64,000 bases of DNA from Weizmannia faecalis. Lineage in GTDB: Bacteria; Bacillota; Bacilli; Bacillales; Bacillaceae_C. Below the pieces are notes generated by a model. That model was not told the DNA's origin and ran no database searches. It saw only the letters and a program-made list of their open reading frames with translations. Every line of letters begins with the position of its first letter. Within the stretch, counting starts at the first letter, position 1. The position numbers were made by a program, and so were the translations under genes. Location of the stretch: NCBI RefSeq assembly GCF_018101145.1, contig NZ_JAGQEI010000003.1; one strand, written 5' to 3'. Shown piece after piece: positions 53,680 to 63,173 of this stretch.

Positions 53680-54806
53680 GGCTTTCCGAAAGAAGTCTCC
53701 CATCCTCAAGGAATGTGAAGGTGCGAATCGCACCAATGAGTAGGTGGGAGATGAATTTCGGTTGGCTTTAGCCAAAGGTTTTGACATAATCAGTCTTAAA
53801 TGGAATAAAGGGTTGATATATCAATGAAATTAGATAGTAATAATCATTCACTATTCTTACTGCATTATCACCTTGTATTGGTTGTAAAATACCGTAGACA
53901 AGTGTTCGATAGCGAAATATCTGATTTCGCAAAAGATATGTTCGCTGAGATTGGAAGTAAATACAATATTTCTTTAGTGGAATGGAATTATGATAAAGAC
54001 CATATCCACATCTTATTCAAAGCAAATCCTAATTCTGAACTATCAAAGTTCATCAATGCCTATAAGAGTGCAAGTTCTCGACTGATAAAAAGAGACTTTC
54101 CACATATAAGAAAAAAAACTATGGAAAGAAATGTTTTGGTCAAGAAGTTTTGCCTACTTACAACAGGCGGCGCTCCAATAGAGACCGTCAAAAAATATAT
54201 TGAAAATCAAGGTCAAAAGTGAGGTGAATTGATATGGCCAAGCAAAACAAAGCTTTCAAGTTTCGTTTGTTACCAAACAAAGAACAATCCGCATTATTAG
54301 CTAAGACATTTGGTTGTGTTCGCTTTGTCTACAATAAGATGTTAGCCGAATGCAAAGAAATGTATGAAAAGTTCAAGGATGATAAAGAATCGCTTAAAAA
54401 GCAAAAGTTTCCGACTCCTGCAAAATATAAAAGTGAATTTCCATTCCTAAAAGAAGTGGATTCTTTAGCTTTGGCAAATGCACAAATGAACTTACAGACT
54501 GCTTATAAGAATTTCTTTGAAGGAAATGCGGATTTTCCAAAGTTCAAAAATCGTAAAGCAAAACAATCCTATACAACTAACTTAGTCAATGGAAACATCG
54601 AATTGAAAGATGGTCATATCAAGTTGCCTAAACTAAAGCTTGTAAGAATCAAACAGCATAGAGAAATTCCTGCTGATTATAAATTGAAATCCTGTACCAT
54701 TTCCAGAACAAAGTCAGGAAAATACTATGTTTCCGTACTAACAGAATACGAAAAAGATATACAGCCTAAAACAATAGAAAATGTCATTGGGCTAGATTTT
54801 GCTATG
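53680..54806 (+). mobile_element. IS200/IS605 element with tnpA and truncated tnpB
   Basis: It starts after TTTAAC (53674-53679), with a left end almost identical to 48641 onward. Then come tnpA and the first half of tnpB. Identity to the other copy stops at about 54806, inside the RuvC-encoding region, so the right end is lost; unrelated DNA leading to another transposase gene follows. Confidence 0.9.
53824..54222 (+). CDS. tnpA: IS200/IS605 TnpA, Y1 HUH transposase
   Basis: A 132-residue single-strand transposase with HSLFLLHYHLVLVVKYRR at the N-terminus, the HUH motif DHIHILF (His60, His62) and the nucleophile Tyr125 in KKYIENQ. It acts on the hairpin ends of IS200/IS605 elements. Length and key residues are complete. 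It could therefore mobilise the tnpA-lacking copy at 48641, which has the same left end. It lies 11 bp before tnpB. Confidence 0.95.
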   Translation: MKLDSNNHSLFLLHYHLVLVVKYRRQVFDSEISDFAKDMFAEIGSKYNISLVEWNYDKDHIHILFKANPNSELSKFINAYKSASSRLIKRDFPHIRKKTMERNVLVKKFCLLTTGGAPIETVKKYIENQGQK

Positions 54807-54857
54807 AGCCTCTGCCAAAATAAAAATATACCCTTGAGCGAGTATCTGGAAAATTAA
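54234..54857 (+). pseudogene. Truncated tnpB
   Basis: The first 190 codons match the intact TnpB at 48967 closely, up to the first catalytic aspartate (GLDFAM). The frame then runs 17 residues into foreign sequence and stops. The remaining RuvC part, zinc finger and omega-RNA region are missing, so no active nuclease is expected. Confidence 0.93.
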
Positions 54858-55032
54858 TTATCCCGATTTTTTTACCTTTTCATCCAGATTTTCAATTCAA
54901 TAGAAGTAAAACGGTCATTTTTCTTCAAAAAAAGGGCATACGTATCCCGCCTTCACAAAATGGGTTTTTTCACTACCCTTTGTGGAAAGAAAACGTTCAT
55001 TTGACTTATTCACATATCCACCTGTGAATAAC

Positions 55033-56445
55033 TTAATTTGCTCTTTGCAGTCGACTGCGTGTCCATCCACAATTGGCCTTTCCTGTCTGATGGTACGCCA
55101 TATTTGCCATGATATGCATAGATATCATGCATCGATCTACATGAGTTTCAACTGCCTGTTTCCCATGCTTGTGAACACGACGGAGACTGTATCCGTCTTT
55201 TAGAATGCCAAAGATTCTTTCGATGATCGTCCTGGCACTATATAACACTTCAAATGTGCGACTATGTTGAGGCAACTCGACATCTACTTGAGGCGTTTGA
55301 TCAAAGTCCATCCTAAATACTCTTCCTTGTGCTGCCCCATTACAACATTCCACGTGATTCGCTAGCGGGCAGGTGAGACCTTCTTGCTTGGCATTTGGAT
55401 GAAATACAGGACAAGTGTAAATATATTGCCCCTTTTCCCGATCAGATCCTCTAAGTTCCATTTTATGTCCACTGATACAGATGGGAGTGCCGTACCGGTT
55501 GATTTTTTCAATCCCCCGGGCGGTAGTTGGTTTGTCTTTACGGTTCCGTGGATTGATGGGTGCCACCAATTTCGCCTGTAATATGTCCTTTGTCACTTTT
55601 TGATTTTCTGGTGTTTGATAGATTCCACCTGCCAAGATAAAGCTCAACTGCTCAGCCATTTCGGGGTGCTCTGCCTTAAACGTTTCCAATGTCGGTTCTA
55701 ATGTTTTCCCATCAGGTGTATTTCCTTTAAATACTTCCCGCGTCAAAGGCAAACCGGATCTCACCCCGCATACCATTGATAATTTATGCGCAATATAGGA
55801 AACTGCATTACTTTTACGCATTACCCCTACATTGTTCTCCGTAAGGACTTTGGGGCAATCGCAATCACCCTCACAAGAACACGTCTTCCTTGTTTTATTC
55901 AACGTTGCTTCTGCCTCTATATGTGAAGTATCCACGGCGGCTGCTTCCTCATCCGTTTCAACCACGCCTTCCCCTTTATTATATTCAACAACCAATAGCC
56001 GGGCTTTTTCCCAAAGACCATTTGTTGTCATGATTTGATCAAAACGAGCAAAGGAACGATAGCTCGGAATTTTCTCCGTAAATCCACACATGATGGCAAA
56101 TAGCGGGTTTGATTTCACTTGCAAATAGACACTCTCCACCATCACTTCAATATACTGTAAAGAGGCCAGTTCAAAAGCACGAAAAAAGGGCATGAAAGGA
56201 TGCGGTTTTCTCCCAGTGGAAGGGAGATGAAATAATGAAGACGCAGACTTGTCTTCTTCCTCCGTTATTGAAAATAGTGCCGGTTGTATTTCATTAGAAG
56301 GATCATGTGCTCTTTCATTTTTTAGGTGCAAATATAAAAGGGTGTAGTATTCTCGTTCAATCGGCTTAAAAATCTCCCATGGGAAACACATGGATGGAAT
56401 GACAAATGGTATATCGGCATAGTCTTGCCAATTGTGGGGAATCAA
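55033..56445 (-). CDS. DDE-type transposase
   Basis: A 470-residue transposase. It has an N-terminal domain with FFRAFELASLQYIEVM and SYRSFARFDQ (DUF772-like). The catalytic part has AAAVDTSHIEAEA (Asp), a cysteine-rich insert (TCSCEGDCDCPK), and the final TIIERIFGILKDGYSLRR with the catalytic Glu, in the style of IS4/IS1182-related enzymes. The start is TTG 56445, bounded by an in-frame stop upstream. I could not define the terminal inverted repeats; the element probably begins near 54807, where tnpB is cut, and ends before the ISLre2-type gene. Confidence 0.8.
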   Translation of the reverse strand: MIPHNWQDYADIPFVIPSMCFPWEIFKPIEREYYTLLYLHLKNERAHDPSNEIQPALFSITEEEDKSASSLFHLPSTGRKPHPFMPFFRAFELASLQYIEVMVESVYLQVKSNPLFAIMCGFTEKIPSYRSFARFDQIMTTNGLWEKARLLVVEYNKGEGVVETDEEAAAVDTSHIEAEATLNKTRKTCSCEGDCDCPKVLTENNVGVMRKSNAVSYIAHKLSMVCGVRSGLPLTREVFKGNTPDGKTLEPTLETFKAEHPEMAEQLSFILAGGIYQTPENQKVTKDILQAKLVAPINPRNRKDKPTTARGIEKINRYGTPICISGHKMELRGSDREKGQYIYTCPVFHPNAKQEGLTCPLANHVECCNGAAQGRVFRMDFDQTPQVDVELPQHSRTFEVLYSARTIIERIFGILKDGYSLRRVHKHGKQAVETHVDRCMISMHIMANMAYHQTGKANCGWTRSRLQRAN

Positions 56446-56559
56446 ATTTGTATGTGTAAAATTTTACTCGACGGGGCATATGAGTGGAAAAAAATGGGAA
56501 GACGCTCTATCATCTAATTGTACACTTCAAGATGAACATCTAGAGAGAGAGGTCTTCCC

Positions 56560-57975
56560 ATGGATATTATATCAATAATTGCTGGATTATTAAAGGATAC
56601 AAAGAGTCTTATCGAATTTGAAGAACAGCTTAAACTTCTGATGCAGAAGGCTTTTACACAATGGGTTGGGGAAATATTTGAAGAGTTAGATAAAATAATT
56701 AAACAGGAGAAGTTAGAGGAGGGCTGGGTGTACTGCCGGAGTGATAACAGAAACATTCAGTTTCTATTTGGAAGTGTGACCTTTAAACGCTCATTAATGC
56801 ATGACAAGAGAGGAAATTCCCATTATCCTCTGGATGAATGGTTAGGGCTGGTGCCACACCACCGATACAGCCCGTTAGTGGAATTAAAGGTGGCAGAGTT
56901 GGCAAGTGAGAACACCTATCGGGAAGTAGCTGATATTTTAAAAGAGTGGACAGCAGTGAGTCTTAGTCACACAACTGTAGGGAACATGGTAAAACACGTA
57001 GGGAAAACTCAGGCGGAAGCCGATAAGGCACTTGTAGAAGAGCTAGAAATAGCTGTTTCCCTGCCTGAGGGGAAGAAGGTAGACTACCTGTTTTCTGAAG
57101 CAGATGGTGTATTCGTTCGGGGACTAAAAAAGAAACAGAGTATGGAAGTCCACCACGCCATTCTCTATGAGGGATGGGAAACCAATGGAAAAAGGGTCTC
57201 CCTGCGTCAGCCCACAGTCATCATGACGACGGAAGACATTCAGACATTTTGGGATGAAGTCCAAGCCACAGCTGCCAACACCTATTCCCTCGAAAAAGCG
57301 CATGTCATTACAAACAGTGATGGAGGTGCTGGGTACACAGCTGAACGGTTTCAAACAGCATTCTCACAGTCGGAATTTCCGGTGCTCAACCAGCTGGATA
57401 CCTACCACGTTGCACAAGCCATCATAAGGACATTTGGGGGCGGAAAGAGCGAGATCAAGGAGCAAATTAGAAAAGCGATTAGAACGCATGACCTGGACCA
57501 ATTCACGTTATATTTGGATACGCACGAAAGCACCTTGACGGATAAAAAGGCCCTCAAGAAAATCAAGGAATTCCGTTCGTATATCTTGAAAAACTGGGAC
57601 CGCATTTTTGACTGGAGAGACAGGGTGAAAAACGTGCCGGAAGGTGCGAGAGGCCTAGGAGCGATGGAATCGAATCAAAGGCATATCTCCTTCAGGATGA
57701 AAAAAAGGGGCATGCATTGGAGTGAACTTGGCGCAGAAGCCATGGTGAAAATCAAACAAGGCATGCTCAATGGGACATTGAGAGAAGCCTATCTGAAACA
57801 CCGTTCAAGAAGCGAGAGAAAGCAACGGAACTTGAAACAATCCATCAGGATGTCTCAACTACTCAAGCAGCCTGTACGCCCGTCAGTGGGCGTAAAGCAC
57901 GGATCAGTTGCCCTGCATTCAAGCAGTTCATCGGCAATGGGACATTTAAGCAAAATATTAGAGCTTTCGTTTTAA
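56560..57975 (+). CDS. ISLre2 family transposase (UPF0236)
   Basis: A 471-residue transposase of the ISLre2/UPF0236 family: EEGWVYCRSDNRNIQFLFGSVTFKRSLM, LDEWLGLVPHHRYSPLVELKVAELASENTYREVADILKEW, and the catalytic-region blocks FSEADGVFVRGLKK and VITNSDGGAGYT. GAMESNQRHISFRMKKRGMHW near 366-387 is diagnostic. ATG 56560 follows GAGAGAGG. Terminal repeats could not be identified with confidence. Confidence 0.9.
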   Translation: MDIISIIAGLLKDTKSLIEFEEQLKLLMQKAFTQWVGEIFEELDKIIKQEKLEEGWVYCRSDNRNIQFLFGSVTFKRSLMHDKRGNSHYPLDEWLGLVPHHRYSPLVELKVAELASENTYREVADILKEWTAVSLSHTTVGNMVKHVGKTQAEADKALVEELEIAVSLPEGKKVDYLFSEADGVFVRGLKKKQSMEVHHAILYEGWETNGKRVSLRQPTVIMTTEDIQTFWDEVQATAANTYSLEKAHVITNSDGGAGYTAERFQTAFSQSEFPVLNQLDTYHVAQAIIRTFGGGKSEIKEQIRKAIRTHDLDQFTLYLDTHESTLTDKKALKKIKEFRSYILKNWDRIFDWRDRVKNVPEGARGLGAMESNQRHISFRMKKRGMHWSELGAEAMVKIKQGMLNGTLREAYLKHRSRSERKQRNLKQSIRMSQLLKQPVRPSVGVKHGSVALHSSSSSAMGHLSKILELSF

Positions 57976-58910
57976 GCCTGGCTCAGTGGGGACTGATCGT
58001 TGAGGCGCGCGAAATTTACGAGACTCCTGCGGGAAAAGCGAGCCAGGAGAGACCCCGCAGCGAGGTACGAGCGAGGAGGCTCGCCGGCCGCCCGCGGAAA
58101 GCGAGTGAATTTCGCGCGCCTCAACATCCCCGTTATCCATCTTTATACGGAAATATCACATCTTTTCCGAAAATTACACCGAGCAAGTAAAGCACGGTAG
58201 CCGAAAGTGTACAAAAAGAGTGTCTTGGAATACCCGATATTTAAACCTTGTCGAGAAAAACTTGACACATACATCAAATTTTGTTGTATTGAAAAGTCTC
58301 TGGTTTGTGTTAGAATAGAAATAGTCATGAAATCACTCCCTGGATATTTGGTCGTACTTATATCTTAACAAAGGAGTGGCTTTCATGGCTCTTTTTTTTC
58401 AAAAAAAATCATCCTTTTCCGTTTTACAATATTTACCACAGGAATGAGTAGCTTAATCTATTGAAACCCGCCCAAAACCGACCAAAGTGGAAAAATTTAG
58501 ACACTTATAATAAATAAATTTACCCCATTAAAATCAAAAACTCACAATTTCTTTTTACATTTGTCATAATGTTCCTACAAACGTCTTTTTTCTTTAGTGG
58601 AATAAATCAACGACCTTTAATTGTCTGACTGCTTACAGTTTCAGGGGATATAGCATTTTGGCAAGGGCTCTCAAAAAAACATACATCTGTTTATGAAAAA
58701 GGCTTTCTGTACTCATTTATATAAACAAGGGGAAGTTCTCTGCCTCCATTATTTTACCTTCAACCTCCGATATTCGTCTCAATGAACAAAATATCCCGCG
58801 GATCTTACTAGTAATCAATACGTTGTCAAATGCAATTTTCAAATAAATCACTTAATTTCTCCTAATCAATATCAAAAAACATTATTTGGTTGCCCTCGGC
58901 GGCATAAAAT
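57976..58910. other. Gene-free region right of the ISLre2 gene
   Basis: About 935 bp. Apart from the GC-rich palindromic repeat at 57999-58125 it is AT-rich, with no coding frame or RNA gene that I can support. Confidence 0.5.
57999..58125. repeat. GC-rich palindromic interspersed repeat of Bacillaceae type
   Basis: Outer arms GTTGAGGCGCGCGAAATT (57999-58016) and its exact reverse complement (58108-58125) enclose GAGACTCCTGCGGGAAAAGC, AGACCCCGCAG, GAGGAGGCTCG and CCCGCGGAAAGCGAGT. This sequence pattern recurs many times in intergenic regions of several Bacillaceae genomes; its function is unknown. Strikingly GC-rich against an AT-rich background. Confidence 0.75.
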
Positions 58911-59900
58911 TCAAAATGGAATTCCATTTGTGCTATTTTTTCGCGTCTCGCCGGGCAGTTCATGATAATATTCTTTATATTTCTCATAAAAAAAGGTCTT
59001 ATTTGTGAATCCGACACGGTACATAATATCGCGAATATTCTGTGATGTTGTAACGAGCAGAAAGTGTGCATTGATTAAGCGCTGCTGAGTAAGCAAAACA
59101 TTGAAAGATTTACCCGTTTCTTTTTTTAAAAGGTTGCTGAGGTAGTTCTTATTATAATTGTATTTTTTCGCAACTTGTTCGAGTGTTAGGTCATCGTAAC
59201 TTTGTTCGATATCCCTCAAAATTTTAATGACGAGCGACTGGCTGCTGCTCAATTTTAATGGTTTATCAAGTTTATAATAACGGACAAGCTGGGTCAGCAA
59301 AATATTTAGGTAAGAGGCGGTAATCACGTTATAATATGGCTCTTTATTAAGGTATTCTTTAATTAAAGTATCAATGGTTTGTACAATTTGCCCGTTCTTT
59401 TTTCTACTGAAAATAATAAATTTTTTCTGACCTTTCCCCCCATAGATAGCATTCAATAAGAAATCAAAAAGTAAACTATTGCTACTTTTTAAATCGTTTA
59501 GCCACGATATACTGATATTTTTATTGCGAAACAAAATATTGATCATAATATCGTCTTCACCCAGTGCCTTAATTTCGTGTTTGCTGCCAATATCCAACAG
59601 CAATAGATCATGAGTGCTTAGATCGATCCTCTTGCCCTCAACAATTTGCTGGCAGCTGCCCGATAGCATGTAGTTGATTTCAAAAAACTCATGGGTATGG
59701 AGGGGATAATCTGCGTAACGAGGGTGTTTACTGATATAGACTTCTTTATTGTTAAAAAAATAATTTGCTTGCAGCACAATATCCGCTGATTTTTTACCAA
59801 ATACGTAATCAGGGTAATCTTTCACAAAATGGCGGGTTTTAAACTGTTCGATTTCGATAGTCGATTTTTCTTTAAACTTTTGAAGTATATTCTCTTCCAC
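58911..59900 (-). CDS. AraC family transcriptional regulator
   Basis: A 329-residue regulator. The N-terminal cupin-like sugar-sensing domain (about 55-170) has YPLHTHEFFEINYMLSGSC and the loop IDLSTHDLLLLDIGSKHEI. The C-terminal double HTH (about 225-322) has YDDLTLEQVAKKYNYNKNYLSNLLKKETGKSF and INAHFLLVTTSQNIRDIMYRVGFTNKTFFYEKYKEYY. GTG 59900 is preferred because GGAGGAG lies about 9 nt upstream; GTG 59918 overlaps that site. It is divergent from a transporter gene that precedes rhaB, so it is probably a rhamnose-responsive activator. A shared 16-bp motif upstream of both target units supports this. Confidence 0.88.
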   Translation of the reverse strand: MEENILQKFKEKSTIEIEQFKTRHFVKDYPDYVFGKKSADIVLQANYFFNNKEVYISKHPRYADYPLHTHEFFEINYMLSGSCQQIVEGKRIDLSTHDLLLLDIGSKHEIKALGEDDIMINILFRNKNISISWLNDLKSSNSLLFDFLLNAIYGGKGQKKFIIFSRKKNGQIVQTIDTLIKEYLNKEPYYNVITASYLNILLTQLVRYYKLDKPLKLSSSQSLVIKILRDIEQSYDDLTLEQVAKKYNYNKNYLSNLLKKETGKSFNVLLTQQRLINAHFLLVTTSQNIRDIMYRVGFTNKTFFYEKYKEYYHELPGETRKNSTNGIPF

Positions 59901-59918
59901 TCGGATCGGCTCCTCCAC

Positions 59919-60002
59919 ATGTAAATATGATACTCATCATACTAACTAATGTTATTGTAACACAAAGCTGTTTACGATAAAACTAAATTGTAAGCGGTTC
60001 CT
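59919..60002. promoter_or_regulatory. AraC-regulator site and cre in the araC/transporter divergent region
   Basis: 59919-59934 (ATGTAAATATGATACT) recurs with one change at 63066-63081 before rhaB and is followed here by a related half, ATCATACT. 59989-60002 (TGTAAGCGGTTCCT) fits the CcpA cre consensus TGNAANCGNWNNCW at every position. These suggest sugar-specific activation plus catabolite repression. Confidence 0.55.
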
Positions 60003-60627
60003 GATTGAAAAAATTTGGTGAGGAGGTATTGATATGGCAAATGGTAATTCTACTAAATCAACGATAGCGGTTTCACTGACAAACTACTTGGATGCTGGCT
60101 CCATTGTTGCCGGGGCAAGCGGCCTGACATTATGGGCAAAAGAATTTGGATTAAGCAGTTTGCAGGTGGGGTTGTTGGGGGCATTAAGCGCAAATGCCTT
60201 TGGGGCAGCGATTGGGGCACTGATTGGCGGCAGATTGTCTGATAAGTATGGGCGTAAATTTATTTACACCTACAATTTGCTGGTTTACATGCTTGGCGTT
60301 TTAATCGTTATTTTTTCGTTCAATTTTCCAATGCTGTTACTAGGCTTTTTGATAACGGGGATATCCGTTGGAGCAGGTGTCCCGGCATCATGGACGTACA
60401 TTTCCGAAACCTCGGAGTCTACGAATCGGGCCCATAATATCGGCATTTCACAATTTGCATGGTCACTTGGTCCGGCGATCATCTTTACACTTGGTTTAGC
60501 TTTTTCTCCACTTGGTCTATTAGGCAACCGGCTTGTGTTTGGATCATTGTTTGTCGTCGCCTTTATTGCTTGGAATTTGCAGCGCAAACTTCCAGAATCG
60601 AAAGACTGGGTCGAAAAGAAGAAGCGG

Positions 60628-62354
60628 GACCACTGAAAAAGTCAATCTGAAAATTCAAAATAATTATATGTACAATAAATTGAAAAAAAATACCCCCAGT
60701 ATTTGGTATAATAAAGTTATACTACAAACCAAAACCAAACTGGGGGTATCTATCATGCTTAAAGAAAAAGATAATCAATTAAGCATCTATTCCATATTAT
60801 ACGATAAAATTCCTGAAAATCATACACTTAAATTATTAAGAGATGAAGTGGATTTTAGTTTTATCAATAAAATGCTTGAAAAAACTTACTGTAAAGAATA
60901 TGGAAGGCCAGCAAAAGAGCCCGAACTTATGGTTAAAATCTTGGTGTTACAAAAACTCTATGACTTATCTGATGAGAAAGTTATAGAAAATTGCTCATTA
61001 AACCTTGCATATATGTATTTTTTAGGAATCAATCCGGAAGACGACCTCCCTCACCCAAGTCTTTTGGCAAAATTTCGTAAAAGTAGATTAGAAGGCAATC
61101 TCACTATAGATGAAATTATTATTGAAATCATAAACCAATGCATTGAAAAAGGAATTTTACAAAAGGTTTCTGGTATAACGATTGATTCCACTCATACAGA
61201 AGCCAACACCAAAAAATATAGACCGGAACGAGTCATGAAACAATTAGCGAAAAAAATCTTTAAAACCGTTAAAGAAGAAAACGGAGAAATACCAAGTGAA
61301 ATCAACCAAGAAATCCCTGATTATAAAGAAATAGAAAACCATGATGAAGCTAGAAAAACAATGAAGTCCTATCTTGAAGAAACGGTATCAAAGGTAGAAG
61401 AACTAGTTGAACTGGAGAAAGCACCTGAAACAAAAGCACTCGTTAATAATGCGAAAGAAATTTTAGCAGACCCGAAGTTTATGGAGCAAAAAGGGGTACG
61501 ATCGATTGTCGACCAAGAAGCGAGAATAGGGTATAAAAGCAAAAATGATCCTTTCTTTGGTTATAAAACGGAATTTATGATGACAACAGAAGATCGAATG
61601 ATTACAGCTGTTCATACTGGTAATGGAGCTTATGTGGATGGAACGAAGTTTGATGAATTATTAGAGTTAACCAAGAAAACGAGAATAAAAATACCAGAAG
61701 TATATGGTGATAAAGCCTATTTTAAAAAGCCAATCTTAGACAAAATCTCTGAACTTAAAGCAAAGGCATACATCCCTGTAAGTGAAGCTGCATATCGCAT
61801 AGACGAAGAAAGATTCAGTTATAACAAAGATTCTGACGAGTGGTTCTGTAGTCAAGGAAACAAAACAATCAAAAAGAAACACTATATAAGAAAATGTGGA
61901 AAAGAAACGTATAATTACTATTTTGACAGAGAACAATGTAGAAATTGCCCAATGCGAGAAGTTTGCATAACCGGAAAAACAGTCGGAAAAGTATTAGGGA
62001 TCGGAATCAACACCCCAGAATTTTATGAGTATAGTCAACAACAGAAATCGGAGGGATTTAAAGAGAAGTATAAAAAAAGAGCATGCCAAGAAGGGAAAAA
62101 TGGCGAAATGAAGAATTTCCACGGGTTAGATCGTGCCAAATGGTACGGTCTAAAAAGCATGGGCTTACAAGCCAAGCTAACAGCCTTGGCAGTAAATTTA
62201 AAGAGGATAGCCGCCATACTATCCTCTAAAAAGGCGAATTATAGCCAAACATTTGTCATTTTTACTAATTTCTATGGTAAAGAGTACCATTTACAGAAAA
62301 TTTCTTACACTACACAGCAAATTTTACATAAAAAAATGGCTTTTTTCAGTGGTC
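60628..62354 (+). mobile_element. IS1182-type insertion sequence
   Basis: 1727 bp bounded by perfect 13-bp inverted repeats GACCACTGAAAAA / TTTTTCAGTGGTC. The host reading frame is restored exactly when this segment is removed. I see no clear direct target duplication. It carries one transposase gene on the plus strand. Confidence 0.88.
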
Positions 62355-62401
62355 ACGAAGAAGCAAGAGGACAAATCCGAAGAAAGGCCGCATCCTTATA
62401 G
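60755..62401 (+). CDS. IS1182 family transposase
   Basis: A 548-residue DDE transposase. It has the N-terminal DUF772 domain (HTLKLLRDEVDFSFINKML ... LPHPSLLAKFRKSRL), SGITIDSTHTEANT (first Asp), PEVYGDKAYF (second Asp), a cysteine cluster YFDREQCRNCPMREVC, and EGKNGEMKNFHGLDRAKWYGLKSMGLQAKL with the catalytic Glu. ATG 60755 follows GGGGGT. The frame has no stop before the right inverted repeat and runs 15 codons into the host gene (HEEARGQIRRKAASL), so the C-terminus depends on the insertion site or the original stop has been lost. Confidence 0.92.
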   Translation: MLKEKDNQLSIYSILYDKIPENHTLKLLRDEVDFSFINKMLEKTYCKEYGRPAKEPELMVKILVLQKLYDLSDEKVIENCSLNLAYMYFLGINPEDDLPHPSLLAKFRKSRLEGNLTIDEIIIEIINQCIEKGILQKVSGITIDSTHTEANTKKYRPERVMKQLAKKIFKTVKEENGEIPSEINQEIPDYKEIENHDEARKTMKSYLEETVSKVEELVELEKAPETKALVNNAKEILADPKFMEQKGVRSIVDQEARIGYKSKNDPFFGYKTEFMMTTEDRMITAVHTGNGAYVDGTKFDELLELTKKTRIKIPEVYGDKAYFKKPILDKISELKAKAYIPVSEAAYRIDEERFSYNKDSDEWFCSQGNKTIKKKHYIRKCGKETYNYYFDREQCRNCPMREVCITGKTVGKVLGIGINTPEFYEYSQQQKSEGFKEKYKKRACQEGKNGEMKNFHGLDRAKWYGLKSMGLQAKLTALAVNLKRIAAILSSKKANYSQTFVIFTNFYGKEYHLQKISYTTQQILHKKMAFFSGHEEARGQIRRKAASL

Positions 62402-63065
62402 AGAACTTTTTTCCCAAATGGTTAATGTTAAGTCCATATTGTTCCTGATTGGCGTTTACTGTTTATGGAATTTGGCCGCCGGTGTGCAAGGGTTTTTCAT
62501 GCCGTACATTTATTCTACGGTTGGCGGTTTGAGCAATATGCAGGCCAATTTATTATCAGCCGTGTTATGGATCTTTACGGCATTAACCGGTTACGTTGTT
62601 TTTGCCAAATACGCCGATCGTGTCAGTCATCGCTGGATGTATTTTGTAGGCGCTTTAATGGCAGTGCTTAGCTGGGTTGCGATTACTTTTGGCAACATGG
62701 GATGGGGCGTTCTCTGGTCATTCGTTCTGCTTTGGGGCTTATCGGCAGGTTTTGGAGCGCAAGCGTTTTATGCCTTATGGGCAACCGAGTTGTTTCCGAC
62801 GCGCTATCGTGCCGGTTCACAAGGCATTATGTTTTTCATTGTCCGTGCTTCTGCCGGTGTGTGGTCAATCATTTTCCCACCAATTATGAATGCTATGGGA
62901 TTTAAAGCTGCAGGCACAATGATTGTTGTCTTTTTAATCATCTCTCTTCTTGTTGGAACAATCTGGACGCCGAAAACAAGAGGGCGTTCACTGGATGAGA
63001 TAACAAAAGAAAGATATGGTCAAGCTGGTTGAAAAATAGATGATTGAAAATAAACTGCATTTAAT

Positions 63066-63148
63066 ATGTAAGTATGATACTTTTTATATTCATTCAAGAT
63101 ATTGATCATTCAGATCTAAGTGTTTTAATAGAATTCGAAAACGTTTTC
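63066..63148 (+). promoter_or_regulatory. Operator-like motif and cre-like site before rhaB
   Basis: 63066-63081 (ATGTAAGTATGATACT) matches the motif at 59919 in 15 of 16 positions. 63137-63148 (GAAAACGTTTTC) is a perfect palindrome with the central cre pattern, 25 bp before the rhaB start. Both suggest control by the AraC-type regulator and CcpA. Confidence 0.55.
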
Positions 63149-63173
63149 CAAGATATGAAAAGAGGTGAGTGCC

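Larger units (their letters stand above)
60034..63032 (+). pseudogene. MFS sugar transporter gene interrupted by an IS1182-type element
   Basis: The N-half (60034-60627) has an LTNYLDAGSIVAG start and RLSDKYGRKF after TM2, the sugar-porter motif A. The C-half (62355-63032) has FYALWATELFPTRYRAGSQG and TKTRGRSLDE-like PKTRGRSLDEI near the end. Removing 60628-62354 joins them in frame (...KKR-TKKQED...) to give about 423 residues and 12 TM helices. The insertion falls in the central cytoplasmic loop. It was probably the rhamnose (or related sugar) importer of this locus. GAGGAGG precedes ATG 60034. Confidence 0.9.

Noticed and set aside
31371..62401. Prophage or integrative element
   Set aside because: Despite many mobile genes there is no integrase, att-site pair, tRNA target or structural phage gene; the region looks like an accumulation of separate insertions.
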